A stretch of 64,000 bases of DNA from Picochlorum sp. 'celeri' (taxonomy: Eukaryota > Chlorophyta > Trebouxiophyceae), in contig JAACMV010000021.1 of NCBI GenBank assembly GCA_010909725.1, positions 103,497 through 167,496 on the forward strand. Reading direction: 5' to 3'. The notes beneath the pieces were generated by a model, which was given only the letters and a program-made list of their open reading frames with translations, was not told the DNA's origin and searched no databases. The translations under genes were made by a program, and so were the position numbers. Positions 30,742 to 40,084 of this stretch are shown here, piece by piece (the first letter of the stretch is position 1; each line of letters starts with the position of its first letter).

Positions 30742-31716
30742 CTATTTCTCAAGGGATGACAATGCGACTGGAACAGAGGGCCCCATGGTCGTGCTTAAAG
30801 TCATCTTCAAAATGTAGCCAGGAATGCCTTGTCCCTTGATTGCCTTTGGGCGGGCCTCGACCACCGACCCCACAAATGCCTCAATATTCTCCTGCAATGC
30901 TTCCACCGAAAAACTCTTTTTGCCAACTCCTCCATGTATAATGGCTCCTTTGTCTGCTCTAAATTCTACACGTCCCTGCTTCATGGCAACCACCCCTGCA
31001 GCCACATCCTGGGTAACTGTCCCCAGCTTTGGATTGGGCATCAAGCCCCTCGGGCCCAGGATTCTTGCAATCTTTCCCAACTTACTCATCATATCGGGTG
31101 TCGCCAAGCATGCATCAAAGTTGATGGCAGAAGACCCATCTTGCTGTATTTTGGAGATGAGGGCATCGTCCCCTATGACATCAGCCCCTGCCTCTCGTGC
31201 AGCCCCTTGAGCGACGTCTTGCACTGTGAATACACAGACTCTGACCTTTTTGCCAGTTCCATGCGGCAATGATGCCATTCCGCGGACCATTTGATCACCC
31301 CTTCTGGGATCGACGCTGGTATTCAGGGCAACTTCAACAGTCTCATCAAACTTTCTCTGCTTCCTCTGAGAAGGGTCAGTCTCCTTCATCTCCTGAATGG
31401 CTTCTAAAAGTGGTAAAGGTTGCCTGTGGCGCTCTGGACGCACCCTTGGAGGAATGTATCGGGGGAGAGGTAACCCATCCAAAGTCCTAATGCTTTGCTC
31501 GACCAGAGGCTGGGCATCGTGACTGCTGTTGCCTCCCGCAGAAGTAGACCACCGCTTCGGACCAACTTTCGCTAAAAGATTCTCTACAATATTATGTCTG
31601 AGAGTATGGCTGATTGAGTCGCCATCAGAGTGGCCTGAGGCGATTGTCGCGCAGACTCGTGTTTCTAGTTGCAGCAGTTGCTGCAGTGAATGGCGACGCA
31701 GTCGCAGGGATGCCAT
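30742..31716 (-). CDS. MRPL1: mitochondrial large-subunit ribosomal protein L1 (uL1m)
   Basis: Bacterial-type L1 of the L1 stalk. The 324-residue product has a long N-terminal extension (about 110 residues) and then the L1 core: DETVEVALNTSVDPRRGDQMVRGMASLPHGTGKKVRVCVF, a central LGPRGLMPNPKLGTVT and EAFVGSVVEARP. Length and extension suggest an organelle protein. The start looks more mitochondrial (MASLRLRRHSLQQLL) than plastid, but plastid L1 cannot be excluded. It shares a divergent promoter with the MoCo-sulfurase-like gene. Confidence 0.88.
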   Translation of the reverse strand: MASLRLRRHSLQQLLQLETRVCATIASGHSDGDSISHTLRHNIVENLLAKVGPKRWSTSAGGNSSHDAQPLVEQSIRTLDGLPLPRYIPPRVRPERHRQPLPLLEAIQEMKETDPSQRKQRKFDETVEVALNTSVDPRRGDQMVRGMASLPHGTGKKVRVCVFTVQDVAQGAAREAGADVIGDDALISKIQQDGSSAINFDACLATPDMMSKLGKIARILGPRGLMPNPKLGTVTQDVAAGVVAMKQGRVEFRADKGAIIHGGVGKKSFSVEALQENIEAFVGSVVEARPKAIKGQGIPGYILKMTLSTTMGPSVPVALSSLEK

Positions 31717-32038
31717 ATCTGCAACTTGACAGTATTTTAGCGATGTATGACGCCATGGAGTGTATCGAGTTCAACATCACCCCGATCAGTGACAACACTG
31801 ATGTGCGACGTCGCAACTGCCCTATTTAAGGAAAAATCCAGGACGTCCCGGTCGATCGACCGGTCGCGACCGGGAATTACAAATTGAAGAGGACGCGGGC
31901 ATCACCCATTTTCGAAAATGTCGAATTCGATACGTCAACATCTATGCATGTAGATGATTTTCGGTTTACAAGCAAGAAATTAATATTCATGATAGCCATA
32001 TATTGTTGATCGATAGAGCCTTGTCTGGCGTTTGAAAT
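31717..32038. promoter_or_regulatory. shared divergent promoter region with clustered perfect palindromes
   Basis: This 322 bp region lies between divergent genes. It contains TGCGACGTCGCA (31804-31815), a second GACGTC at 31842-31847, CCGGTCGATCGACCGG (16-base palindrome, 31848-31863) and the overlapping CCGGTCGCGACCGG (14-base palindrome, 31860-31873). GACGTC is the core that CREB/bZIP-type factors bind in other eukaryotes. Binding here is inference. Confidence 0.5.
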
Positions 32039-33592
32039 ATGTCGCTGCAATACGTGGCGCTTTTTGTCTCGCTTTTTGTATCTTTGTTCCTTGAACACGT
32101 AGACTGCCTCGAAATCGTGTGCAATGCAACATTCTCAAAAGTATACAATGATGAGATTGCTCCTAGGTTTTCGGGGCACTACATGGATTTTACAGGAAGT
32201 TCAATCTTCCTCACCAGACAGGTTAACCAGTCGTCTCAAATCTTAGAGAGTGGAGTCTTTGGCAATCCTCATTCGAAGAGCTCGAGCTCGAAGTTATCGA
32301 CTTCATATGTTGAGGAAATGAGGGCCAAGATTTATGAATTTTTCTCAGCCAGTCCAGAGGAATACGAAGTGGTCTTCACACGGTCGGCAACCGGAGCGCT
32401 CCACCTCCTGGGTGAAGCATTTCCATTCTCATCCCGAGGCTCTAATTACGCGTACTTGGTATCAAATCATAATAGTGTACTCGGTGTTCGCTCATTTGCG
32501 CAAAAGAGAGGGGCGAGGATCGGTGCGGTTACGGAGGAGATGGTGGATGCCTGGCTCCATTCTCCAGACGACCCTGTATGGAAAGGAAGCGTGTTTGAGG
32601 CACCAGAGAATGATGGTCAGTCATATAGTTTGTTTGCATATCCAAAGAAAGACAATTATGAGGGAGTTTTGTACCCTGACCGATGGATTGAGGAGGTGAA
32701 GAATATGTCCACTGCCAATCACGAGTGGATGGTCCTGTTGGACACAGCAGCATATGCACCAACCTACAGGTTGAATTTGACAGAAATTCATCCAGATTTC
32801 GTAGTTATATCCTTTTATAAAGTATTTGGGCTTCCTACGGGGGTAGGTGCATGGTTGATGCGCAAAGAGAGCGAGAAAAAGTTACACAGAACTTTTTGGG
32901 GGGGATCAAGCGTCTTCACAGCAACATCGGCATTACCATGGGAAATACGATTCCAGGATGCAGCGAAATGGGAAGATGGAACCTTGCCATTTTTAGATAT
33001 CGCGAATCTAAAGCCTGGGTTTGATACGATGGAGTATCTTGGTGGCATCGACAGTGTGCAGAGGTATGTCACGTGCTTGGGGCGATACCTGTCTGAGCAG
33101 TTGCAGTCCCTAAAGCATTCAAATGGAAATCCAATGCTTTTACTGTACGGAAAGCATTATGACGATCCCTCAAGGCAGTCAGGTATTGCTAATTTCCAGA
33201 TTTTGAAGCCGTCAGGAGAGCTTTTCAGTTACAGGACTGCAGCGTTGGTGTTGTCTGAGCAAGGATTCCAAGTTCGGGATGGCTGCATGTGTAATCCAGG
33301 TGCATGTTACAAAGCAGTCGGTGTGACAGATAACGAAGTGCGAGACAAAGCAATTAGAGCCGAAGGAAATTATAAAAACTGGGAATGGATCTATGTCATG
33401 CGGGATGGCGAGCTTGTGAAACGGCCCTTGGGGAGCATCAGAGTGTCTCTGGGTTGGATGAGCCGGCAGGCCGACATTGATGCCTTGGTTGATTTTCTGA
33501 GGGAGACCTATCGAGATGTCGAGGAAGACCCTCAACCTAGTAATGAAGAGTCAAGAAGTGCCACAGAAGCAGATGCTTTTATTCGGTGTTGA
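32039..33592 (+). CDS. molybdenum-cofactor-sulfurase-like class V aminotransferase-fold protein
   Basis: The 517-residue product matches the N-terminal cysteine desulfurase half of MoCo sulfurase (ABA3/MOCOS): YMDFTGSS, GNPHSKSSSS, VVFTRSATGALHLLGE, the PLP lysine in SFYKVFGLPTGVGAWL (Lys about 261), WGGSSVF and the cysteine motif DGCMCNPGACYK (about 410-420). The MOSC half is absent; the stop lies at the end of the desulfurase core plus a short acidic tail. The N-terminus (MSLQYVALFVSLFVSLFLE..) looks like a signal peptide or anchor, unlike cytosolic ABA3. I infer a secretory-route, free-standing homologue. Its cofactor sulfuration role is not certain. Confidence 0.85.
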   Translation: MSLQYVALFVSLFVSLFLEHVDCLEIVCNATFSKVYNDEIAPRFSGHYMDFTGSSIFLTRQVNQSSQILESGVFGNPHSKSSSSKLSTSYVEEMRAKIYEFFSASPEEYEVVFTRSATGALHLLGEAFPFSSRGSNYAYLVSNHNSVLGVRSFAQKRGARIGAVTEEMVDAWLHSPDDPVWKGSVFEAPENDGQSYSLFAYPKKDNYEGVLYPDRWIEEVKNMSTANHEWMVLLDTAAYAPTYRLNLTEIHPDFVVISFYKVFGLPTGVGAWLMRKESEKKLHRTFWGGSSVFTATSALPWEIRFQDAAKWEDGTLPFLDIANLKPGFDTMEYLGGIDSVQRYVTCLGRYLSEQLQSLKHSNGNPMLLLYGKHYDDPSRQSGIANFQILKPSGELFSYRTAALVLSEQGFQVRDGCMCNPGACYKAVGVTDNEVRDKAIRAEGNYKNWEWIYVMRDGELVKRPLGSIRVSLGWMSRQADIDALVDFLRETYRDVEEDPQPSNEESRSATEADAFIRC

Positions 33593-33756
33593 AATGTTCA
33601 TGTGTAAGTTGACAGTAAACGTCTTTCAAATGGGTAGCCAGATTTTGTATCCCTGCGCATTCCTTCTGGTACGCTGCGCAGTCTAGGCATCACATTCAAT
33701 GCCTTGGCGCGCATAAATAATCTATACTATACTATATATAGGATAGATACCTAGAT

Positions 33757-35349
33757 ATGGGGCCGCAAGTGCAGAAGGCTCCGGCTGTCGCGGAATCAAA
33801 ACATGGCAGAGAGAGCCAGTCGGTGCTACTTGTGCTCGTTCCGGGAGCATTTTTGTATCCAAAAGATTATGGTGCATTTAAAAAAGGATTAGAAACAGTG
33901 TCGAACGAGTTATATCGGCAGAGGGGGATAGCGGTCACGCTGGCTGTTGCTTCTCCAGACTGGTCAAAGGTGGACCCAGCCAATTTCAGCCAATCCATGG
34001 ACGTGGTGAATGAAGCGATTGAGGAAACAATTGCCATGGTACAATCTCTTGAAGACTCAGGTTTCGAGATTGAAAAAAATGTGTTTGGTCGATATGAAAA
34101 CGTCGTGGTGGCTTTGCATTCAGTGTCAGCCCTTGCTGCTGGCCTGTTCCCGTTTCAAAAGGCAAAGCATCTCATCCTGTTGGGGAGCAACTTGGTTCAT
34201 GCGTCGGGGTTGTGGCCATCCTTGGACACATATCCACTTTCTTCTTTGTCAATATATGGAGATTTAGATGGCCAATCTCACGCAGCAAAAGCAGCGATTG
34301 CCCTGTGTGCTGGTCGGCACAAAGATTGCATGCGAAGCCATTACTTCTGCATGATTCCAAACTGCAATCACGCAAGTTTCAGCAACGGAGTTCGAAACAC
34401 TCTGCGTGGAGACATTGCAATAACATCTCCTGACGTGAGGCTCGATGATACTGCACACGCAATCTGCAACACAATTGCCCAATTCTTGGCAAGTGAATAT
34501 GCACAAAGTGGCAAGGCTCGGGAGTTTTTGAATTGTGAGACAGAAAAAACCTGGAAGATATTATCCCCATATTTGCGAGAACTTGGGAGGCTTCCCTCTG
34601 ACTATGACTGCTCGACATCGAGTATCTCGAGGAGCGATGGAGAGCTGGAACGTGTGTTGTCATATGCTGCTGGCAGAGAAGCAGCCACAATGGCTTCTAC
34701 ATCGCCAGAGCTGCTCAGCCATCCTGGAGAGCTTGGAAGGGCAGAGGAATTTGCTATAAAAGCTCAGGAACTAATTTTGCAGCCTATTTTGGGTCATACC
34801 AAGTGCAATATCAAGGTGACTGCCCAGGTGCATACATCTCAGAAGAATTTCATGTATAGCAAAGCCAGGATATGTCGAGATAAAAGAAATGATCTTCACA
34901 TCAGCGTCCAATGCATCAGTAATGTTCAAGTTCAAGGCACAGAATTCTCCATGGTATCTCCATTCTATGCCCTGAAATTGAAATCCTTGAAGCAGGTGTG
35001 CATCATGCTGCAGCATGATGTGGCAGATGACACAAAGACCATCTGCGAAAAGCTGTTCAATTCTTCCTGGAAAAGAGCATTCGATGCAAGTGCAAATTAT
35101 ATACGAGAGAGATTCACTGAGCGAGGGCAGCCATTAATTTGCAAGGAAATCCATCCATCCCGAGCACCAGACTGGGTCACATCAAGGCCAGTCTTGACTC
35201 CTGGGTGCCTAGAAATCAACGCCTTCACCACAAAGGAAGAGGCAGATACATCCGATGTATCTGGGTGTCTCTACTATCAGTGTCCCAGCGTAGCATGGTG
35301 TATGGAATACATCATGGTCCATGGATTGAAAGATGAATACCAAAGATGA
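33757..35349 (+). CDS. alpha/beta-hydrolase-like protein of unknown substrate
   Basis: The 530-residue product has an N-terminal alpha/beta-hydrolase-like core: LVLVPGAFLYPKDYG (about 26-40), VVVALHSVSALAAG with a serine in place of the usual nucleophile elbow (about 114), SSLSIYGDLDGQSHAA and a late His in MIPNCNHASFS. The C-terminal half (about 300-520) has no domain I know. The xHSxS elbow is atypical, so activity is uncertain. An N-terminal targeting signal is not obvious. It is plausibly a lipase or esterase relative. Confidence 0.65.
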   Translation: MGPQVQKAPAVAESKHGRESQSVLLVLVPGAFLYPKDYGAFKKGLETVSNELYRQRGIAVTLAVASPDWSKVDPANFSQSMDVVNEAIEETIAMVQSLEDSGFEIEKNVFGRYENVVVALHSVSALAAGLFPFQKAKHLILLGSNLVHASGLWPSLDTYPLSSLSIYGDLDGQSHAAKAAIALCAGRHKDCMRSHYFCMIPNCNHASFSNGVRNTLRGDIAITSPDVRLDDTAHAICNTIAQFLASEYAQSGKAREFLNCETEKTWKILSPYLRELGRLPSDYDCSTSSISRSDGELERVLSYAAGREAATMASTSPELLSHPGELGRAEEFAIKAQELILQPILGHTKCNIKVTAQVHTSQKNFMYSKARICRDKRNDLHISVQCISNVQVQGTEFSMVSPFYALKLKSLKQVCIMLQHDVADDTKTICEKLFNSSWKRAFDASANYIRERFTERGQPLICKEIHPSRAPDWVTSRPVLTPGCLEINAFTTKEEADTSDVSGCLYYQCPSVAWCMEYIMVHGLKDEYQR

Positions 35350-35526
35350 GCATCCCGAGGCAGCAAATTCGAAATCAAATGCAATTGTGCTCCTATTATC
35401 CATTCTGAAATTAATTATCATTAAATTTACAATCGACTTCATCAATAGCGATATCATGGCCCAATAGCGATTAGATTTTGAATTCCCCCATTCGTTTTGA
35501 TACGCCCAATAAGACTCCGAGGCAAC

Positions 35527-36306
35527 ATGATAAAGACTGCCATTAATATATCTCAATTATATAGGATGATGAACAGCGTAGAGAACAACGTTGGAGGTGG
35601 TGAAGGTATAGAAGGGTTGTATGGGAGTATCACCGGAGCAAATATGGAGCGCATTCTTCAGTGCATGGAAAAGACGACTGGTCTGTGTGGTACCAAGCAT
35701 TCTGTGCTCATGGACGTGGGATCAGGTCTATGCAGGCCGTTGCTGCATGCGATGGCGACGAACAGAGCCACGTCCTGTGTTGGTGTGGAAGTCGACTCTG
35801 TCAAGTGCCTCAAGGCGGAGGCCTTTTGCTCGCAGATACAGAAGAATATGAGGAAGAAGGAAATGATATCAGGTAGCGATTGGAATATAGATATTGTGTG
35901 TTCGGGCATAGAGTCTCTCGACACTCTTGGTTCTGTGACACACGTGTACACCTTTTGGGAGGGGGTCCCAGTGGAAGCCAGGGCTGGCCTAGGAAGGTTA
36001 TTCAGAGAGAGTACCAGAGCCACGACTATAAGTGTTGTACAAAGGGCTATTCGATGTGAAAATCCAGCCGAATTTCTTGATGATGAGTATGGGTTTGGTC
36101 CATTGAGAATGGTGGATTCCTTCAGAGTGTCCATGTCTGGCAGCGGGAGGAGCTTCATGGCCTATATATTCGTCAAGAAAGAGCCAAACTTCATCAAGGC
36201 GATGTTTCACGAGGAGGACGTGCGACGCATCAGTGGAAGAAAGAGACCATCCTCGGAAGATCCTGAGTGCAAAGCAGCAACAGAAAGAAGAACACGTATT
36301 GATTGA
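35527..36306 (+). CDS. SAM-dependent methyltransferase-like protein (DOT1-like motif)
   Basis: The 259-residue product has a Rossmann methyltransferase motif I in VLMDVGSGLCRPLLHAM (about 52-67) followed by CVGVEVDSVKCLKAEAF. This is close in layout to the DOT1/KMT4 class (DLGSG.. then GVE). The acceptor loop IDIVCSGIESL and VTHVYTFWEGVP fill the motif II/III positions. The C-terminal 50 residues are charged and disordered. The substrate cannot be inferred; a histone or small-molecule role is equally open. ATG 35527 is used; a nearby ATG at 35566 would shorten it by 13 residues. Confidence 0.7.
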   Translation: MIKTAINISQLYRMMNSVENNVGGGEGIEGLYGSITGANMERILQCMEKTTGLCGTKHSVLMDVGSGLCRPLLHAMATNRATSCVGVEVDSVKCLKAEAFCSQIQKNMRKKEMISGSDWNIDIVCSGIESLDTLGSVTHVYTFWEGVPVEARAGLGRLFRESTRATTISVVQRAIRCENPAEFLDDEYGFGPLRMVDSFRVSMSGSGRSFMAYIFVKKEPNFIKAMFHEEDVRRISGRKRPSSEDPECKAATERRTRID

Positions 36307-36405
36307 TTGAAATGCAATCGAGCTGATTGCTTGCATGCACACAGTGAACCAATTCAAAACTATTTCTCTGAATATATTTATATCCTTGTAAATCTGACAA
36401 ACGTG

Positions 36406-37569
36406 ATGGCCTGGGTCGTCCCGAAACGCCTCTTGGGTCATATGTCCCAACCTGGAAGGGTTGGTACCCAGCAGCACCCAAAAACAGTGTATACTCTCAG
36501 GATAACAACTTCTTCTGATAGAAAAGCTTCTCTTAGTGAACCAGCCTCGGGGGTGTTGGTGTGTCTCGTCAACGACAGTGGAGATTCGCTCTTGCGGTAC
36601 ATTCCAAACTGCGAGAGCGCATCAGACGTAGACTCTGCTATGAGGGAAATTTGTGCAAATATAGAAGACATACCACTGGGAGCTGACTGCTCTTTGAGCA
36701 TGGGGTCCCCTGCTCCGGACTCCAAGTACACAAAGCACAGGTTTGAGCAAGGCGCTGTGAGCGAGGTTAGCTTTGTCGGGCCAAATCTGGGACCACACCT
36801 CTGTGGAGTGATTGTGGGGCCTCAGAGTGGAACTTGGGGATGTTCAGACGTCGTTGTATCATCCTCAGCAGAATATGGGGGAATATCATGCAAGTTTCTA
36901 AACACAGATGGGCGTATGATACTTGGGGAGGACCCATTGCATTCTGCCGCATACCTGGAAAGGGTGCCTGACGGATCGATTGTGTATGGTCAAGGGGAAA
37001 GTGCTCGTGTGTTATCAGCAAGCGATGCTCTAGAGGTGGCTGCGAAGAACATGGTTTGGTACAACACGATGAAGAAGAAGCTGTTGTTCTATACTGCAAC
37101 TGTTGGTTGTGTGGGGATGTTCCTTGTCCAGGCATCCCTTGGCTCGGCAGCAGCGTTATCGTTTGGATGTGGAAGCTTAGCATCATTCGGATATCAGCTT
37201 AGTCTACAGAAGAAGGTGGACAACATTGGTGCGCAGCCCACCACTCTGGAGAAGGGAGCAAACATGCGCCTGTCATCTCCCCTGATCAATGCGCTCCCTC
37301 TAGTTGGCGTGAGTTTGGCAGCGTGGACAGTGTATTCTAATCCAAGTCTCTTGGGACAGACAATAGAGTCATCCAATGATGTAGTCGATATGACGAGCAA
37401 TTTCAGTCTCACCATGGCTTTGCTGGCTGGATTTGCGTCTCAAAAGTTGGCTGTGATTCTGTTTTCTGTCGAGGGAGTTCCTGGCTTTTCAGTGCAGCAA
37501 AGGTCTTCATCCGTGGATGCCAGCGATTCTTCCTCATCATCAACGTCCTCATCAAATAATAACACGTGA
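36406..37569 (+). CDS. plastid-targeted protein with a PLAT-like region and C-terminal membrane helices
   Basis: The 387-residue product starts MAWVVPKRLLGHMSQPGR, transit-peptide-like. Residues about 30-150 look like a beta-sandwich lipoxygenase-homology (PLAT-like) region (YTLRITTSSD, VLVCLVNDSGDSLLRYIP, EVSFVGPNLGPHLCGVIVG). The C-terminal half has three hydrophobic stretches (LLFYTATVGCVGMFLV, LINALPLVGVSLAAW and a third near 355-365) and ends in a Ser/Asn-rich tail. It is similar in plan to conserved plant plastid PLAT proteins of unknown function. It follows the methyltransferase-like gene closely on the same strand. Confidence 0.65.
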   Translation: MAWVVPKRLLGHMSQPGRVGTQQHPKTVYTLRITTSSDRKASLSEPASGVLVCLVNDSGDSLLRYIPNCESASDVDSAMREICANIEDIPLGADCSLSMGSPAPDSKYTKHRFEQGAVSEVSFVGPNLGPHLCGVIVGPQSGTWGCSDVVVSSSAEYGGISCKFLNTDGRMILGEDPLHSAAYLERVPDGSIVYGQGESARVLSASDALEVAAKNMVWYNTMKKKLLFYTATVGCVGMFLVQASLGSAAALSFGCGSLASFGYQLSLQKKVDNIGAQPTTLEKGANMRLSSPLINALPLVGVSLAAWTVYSNPSLLGQTIESSNDVVDMTSNFSLTMALLAGFASQKLAVILFSVEGVPGFSVQQRSSSVDASDSSSSSTSSSNNNT

Positions 37570-37596
37570 CTTGTCGTTGTTGCCAATAGCGGAGTC

Positions 37597-37926
37597 ATGC
37601 ATGCCACGTGGCATCGGATCCAATGGTTTCGTGCGGACTTTCTGTTCAGTGCTACGCAGTGTGCAGGTATCCAGAAACAAAAATATAATATTATGGGTAT
37701 AATGAATCAAGAATACAGACAACAAGAGCGAGAAGAAGACGGGTTTACCCCAACGCGAGGTGAAGGCTCGCGAGAGCTCAACGACACGGGAAGCGCAATG
37801 GAGCAGATTGTCGAACACGACGTCGACGAAGAGTTTGAGAAGGATCATCCATCCCCGGATCATATTAGAACCCTCTTGGACCAGAGGGATGAGATGAAGA
37901 GATTTGGGTTGCACCACAAGGAATAA
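37597..37926 (+). CDS. small hypothetical protein
   Basis: The 109-residue ORF starts 27 bases after the previous stop. The first 32 residues are aromatic- and Arg-rich. The rest is charged (QQEREEDGFTP, DVDEEFEKDHPSPDH, LLDQRDEMKRFGL). An ATG at 37693 gives an alternative 77-residue product lacking the odd head. No domain is recognised. I give it moderate trust because of its good codon-like composition and lack of an alternative gene here. Confidence 0.45.
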   Translation: MHATWHRIQWFRADFLFSATQCAGIQKQKYNIMGIMNQEYRQQEREEDGFTPTRGEGSRELNDTGSAMEQIVEHDVDEEFEKDHPSPDHIRTLLDQRDEMKRFGLHHKE

Positions 37927-37989
37927 GAATCTCATGTACCTCATTACAGTATCATATGCATATCGTTCATTCATCCGTTGTAAATCATA

Positions 37990-38616
37990 TCACATATCAA
38001 TATTGTGATGGTGGCTCAGCATTGAATCCTCATATTTTTCAGTACCCGGGGTAGAAGTTGGACGGGCTTGCCTAGAGTTGAAAAATGGCAGCACATCCAG
38101 CTCAGATATCATACCCGTGCAATGGCCACTTCCTTGGTCGATGACAGGAAGTTTCTTCACTTTGTATGCATTCATCAGAGATAGTGCAGACCCCACTGTG
38201 TCATCTGCCCGCACAACAACAGGAGGGGTAGTCATGACATCCCCCACCACCACCCCATCTTTTGTATCCAGATCAAACCTCGTAACAACCCCAATCAACC
38301 CACCCTGTGCATCCAACACTGGAAGTGCACCCTGTTTCTTCATCTTCACGCTCCCTTTCAATTCATCGACGTTATCTTCCGCGTGACAATACTGCAGAGT
38401 GTCGACGTGGTCTCTGTATGCGTCAGGGTGCTCAGCCTTTTTCTTCCTATCCAAGAGCTCTCCCAAGGTCATCAGAGGCCCTTTTTGTTTCTTTAGAGGG
38501 GCTTGACTCCGCCTCCAAGCCGAAGACGATGTCGCTCCATAGTCTCGTGCTCTCACAGCAATGCGTCGCTTCGAAACTCGAATCTCACAGCGCAGCACCC
38601 TCGAACCCAACGTCAT
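37990..38616 (-). CDS. CBS-domain protein, probably organelle-targeted
   Basis: The 208-residue product has a basic N-terminus (MTLGSRVLRCEIRVSKRRIAVRARDYG) typical of a plastid or mitochondrial presequence. Two CBS motifs follow: HAEDNVDELKGSVKMKKQGALPVLDAQGGLIGVVTRFDL (about 78-118) and GDVMTTPPVVVRADDTVGSALSLMNAYKVKKLPVIDQ (about 125-160). CBS pairs bind adenosyl ligands; stand-alone plastid members in plants modulate thioredoxins (CBSX). That role is inferred. Confidence 0.82.
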   Translation of the reverse strand: MTLGSRVLRCEIRVSKRRIAVRARDYGATSSSAWRRSQAPLKKQKGPLMTLGELLDRKKKAEHPDAYRDHVDTLQYCHAEDNVDELKGSVKMKKQGALPVLDAQGGLIGVVTRFDLDTKDGVVVGDVMTTPPVVVRADDTVGSALSLMNAYKVKKLPVIDQGSGHCTGMISELDVLPFFNSRQARPTSTPGTEKYEDSMLSHHHNIDM

Positions 38617-38783
38617 ATTGAGAAATAAATGATGAAAAATGTATTTGTCAAGACTAGGTCGACGCGCGTATCTCTGAAGAGTGTCGACCGTGTTTTTTAT
38701 GATTTAGAAATCAATTGACCTTTACACAAAAGCCACATATAGATGCATGCAATCGTTACGGAATTATAAATTTAAATATATAA

Positions 38784-39385
38784 TTATAAACTACTGACAC
38801 TGGTCTCTGCAACTCTGTTTGCATGGATCAGACTCAGCCAGTCTGACACATGGGTTGGCAAGAGCCCCATCAGGTTCACTCGATACAGCGCAAACAGAAA
38901 TCCGAGCAGGTGAATACCACAGAATAGGATCCGAGGCGTTAACACATCTACTTTTGAGCCCGGGATCGATCGGAAAGAAGCACCAGACTTGAGTATGGCA
39001 TTCACAGGTGAATACATGCCATTGATCACAGTTAGGATGGAGAAAAAGTGCAGGTTTGAGCCAGCCATGTACATCATGAAGGATGTCATTAGAACCTGTT
39101 TGATAGGAGAATATGCAAGGTTCTGAAGTGCCGCTGTTCGTCTGTCAAAGAGTTCTTTGGACTCCTCCTGCTGCTGTGCTGCCTTACCTGCTCTACCTGA
39201 TGTCGAGGCGGTGGATGCCCTTTGGCGCTGCAGTGAGGACAGACCCTGCGTTAGTATATGAATAAGAGACATGTATAGCGCAATGCGAGAGTATACCGTA
39301 CCACAAAGCCAGGCGGTTTTGTCTTTGTCTCAACCTTGTCCTGTACAGACGACACATCTATCGCATAGCGATCGCAGAATGACAT
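38784..39385 (-). CDS. EMC4: ER membrane protein complex subunit 4
   Basis: Component of the EMC insertase. Exons (minus strand) are 39302-39385 and 38784-39245 with a 56 bp intron, giving 181 residues. The N-terminal exon encodes MSFCDRYAIDVSSVQD..PPGFV. The core matches EMC4: AYSPIKQVLMTSFMMYMAGSNL, PVNAILK and the diagnostic NLMGLLPTHVSDWLSLI end. Two hydrophobic spans are clear. The exon join rescues an otherwise headless ORF. Confidence 0.92.
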
Positions 39386-39421
39386 CTTCTACTGTGAGAC
39401 AATTATGAAATTGGTGAAATA

Positions 39422-39571
39422 ATGAGAACAGAGGTCGAGGACGGTGTCTTGTACATCTTCAGAGGATGGTTGGGCATTTCCCTCTTACCAGGGGTGCCGG
39501 GACCATCAAGGGTACTCATTGATGGGAAGGTCGAAACATCCCAGACTGGTGCTGTAACCTACGAAGATTGA
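39422..39571 (+). CDS. possible 49-residue ORF between EMC4 and PYM
   Basis: An ATG-started frame encodes MRTEVEDGVLYIF.., containing RGWLGISLLPGVPG and ending QTGAVTYED. The composition is protein-like, but it is short, lies between two divergent starts, and I do not recognise it. It may be an uORF or chance. Confidence 0.2.
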   Translation: MRTEVEDGVLYIFRGWLGISLLPGVPGPSRVLIDGKVETSQTGAVTYED

Positions 39572-39586
39572 TTGAGCCAACCTTTT

Positions 39587-40078
39587 ATGAATGAATCAAA
39601 TTGTCAGTATGATGTCACATGGGATATGAAATCTGATAAAGATGAGGATACGCGTGCTACTGAGGGTGGGACGCTGAGAGCAGACGGAACCCGGCGGAAG
39701 GAAAGGAAAATTCGTCCAGGATACAATCCTCCAGGTTCTGTGCAGGTGTACGTCCCAAGGCACCGGCGAGCGAGGGGAGAGGTGCGGGTGATTGTTATCT
39801 ATGAGTACTGTGTTTTGGGCAATGCGTGGTGGTTCTGATCAGACGTGGTGGGTGTGTAGGATGGGACCACTGGGCCTCGTTCGTTAGCTGACTTGGCAAA
39901 CAAGTCCAAAACTGTCGACAGGAAGGACGTGCACGGGGACGATGGCGTTCGTGAGTTGGAAAAAGAAATTGAGAAGTTGAAACTACAAACTGCAAATGGA
40001 GTGCAAGACGAGAGTGATGATGAGCAGCCTCCTCCTGGATTTACACGACATGATAGGAGAACAATAAAAAAAGAGTAA
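39587..40078 (+). CDS. PYM1: PYM homologue (partner of Y14 and Mago, exon-junction-complex disassembly factor)
   Basis: Ribosome-linked factor that removes exon junction complexes. Exons are 39587-39781 and 39860-40078 (78 bp intron, donor GTGCGG), giving 137 residues. The N-terminal Mago/Y14-binding signature is present: GGTLRADGTRRKERKIRPGYNPPGSVQVYVPR. Then comes KSKTV and a short coiled coil (RELEKEIEKLKLQ) like the PYM middle region. The usual C-terminal ribosome-binding helix is short here. PYM binds spliced-mRNP cores, which fits an intron-using genome. It converges with the mS45-like gene, 6 bases apart. Confidence 0.85.
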
Positions 40079-40084
40079 GCGACT

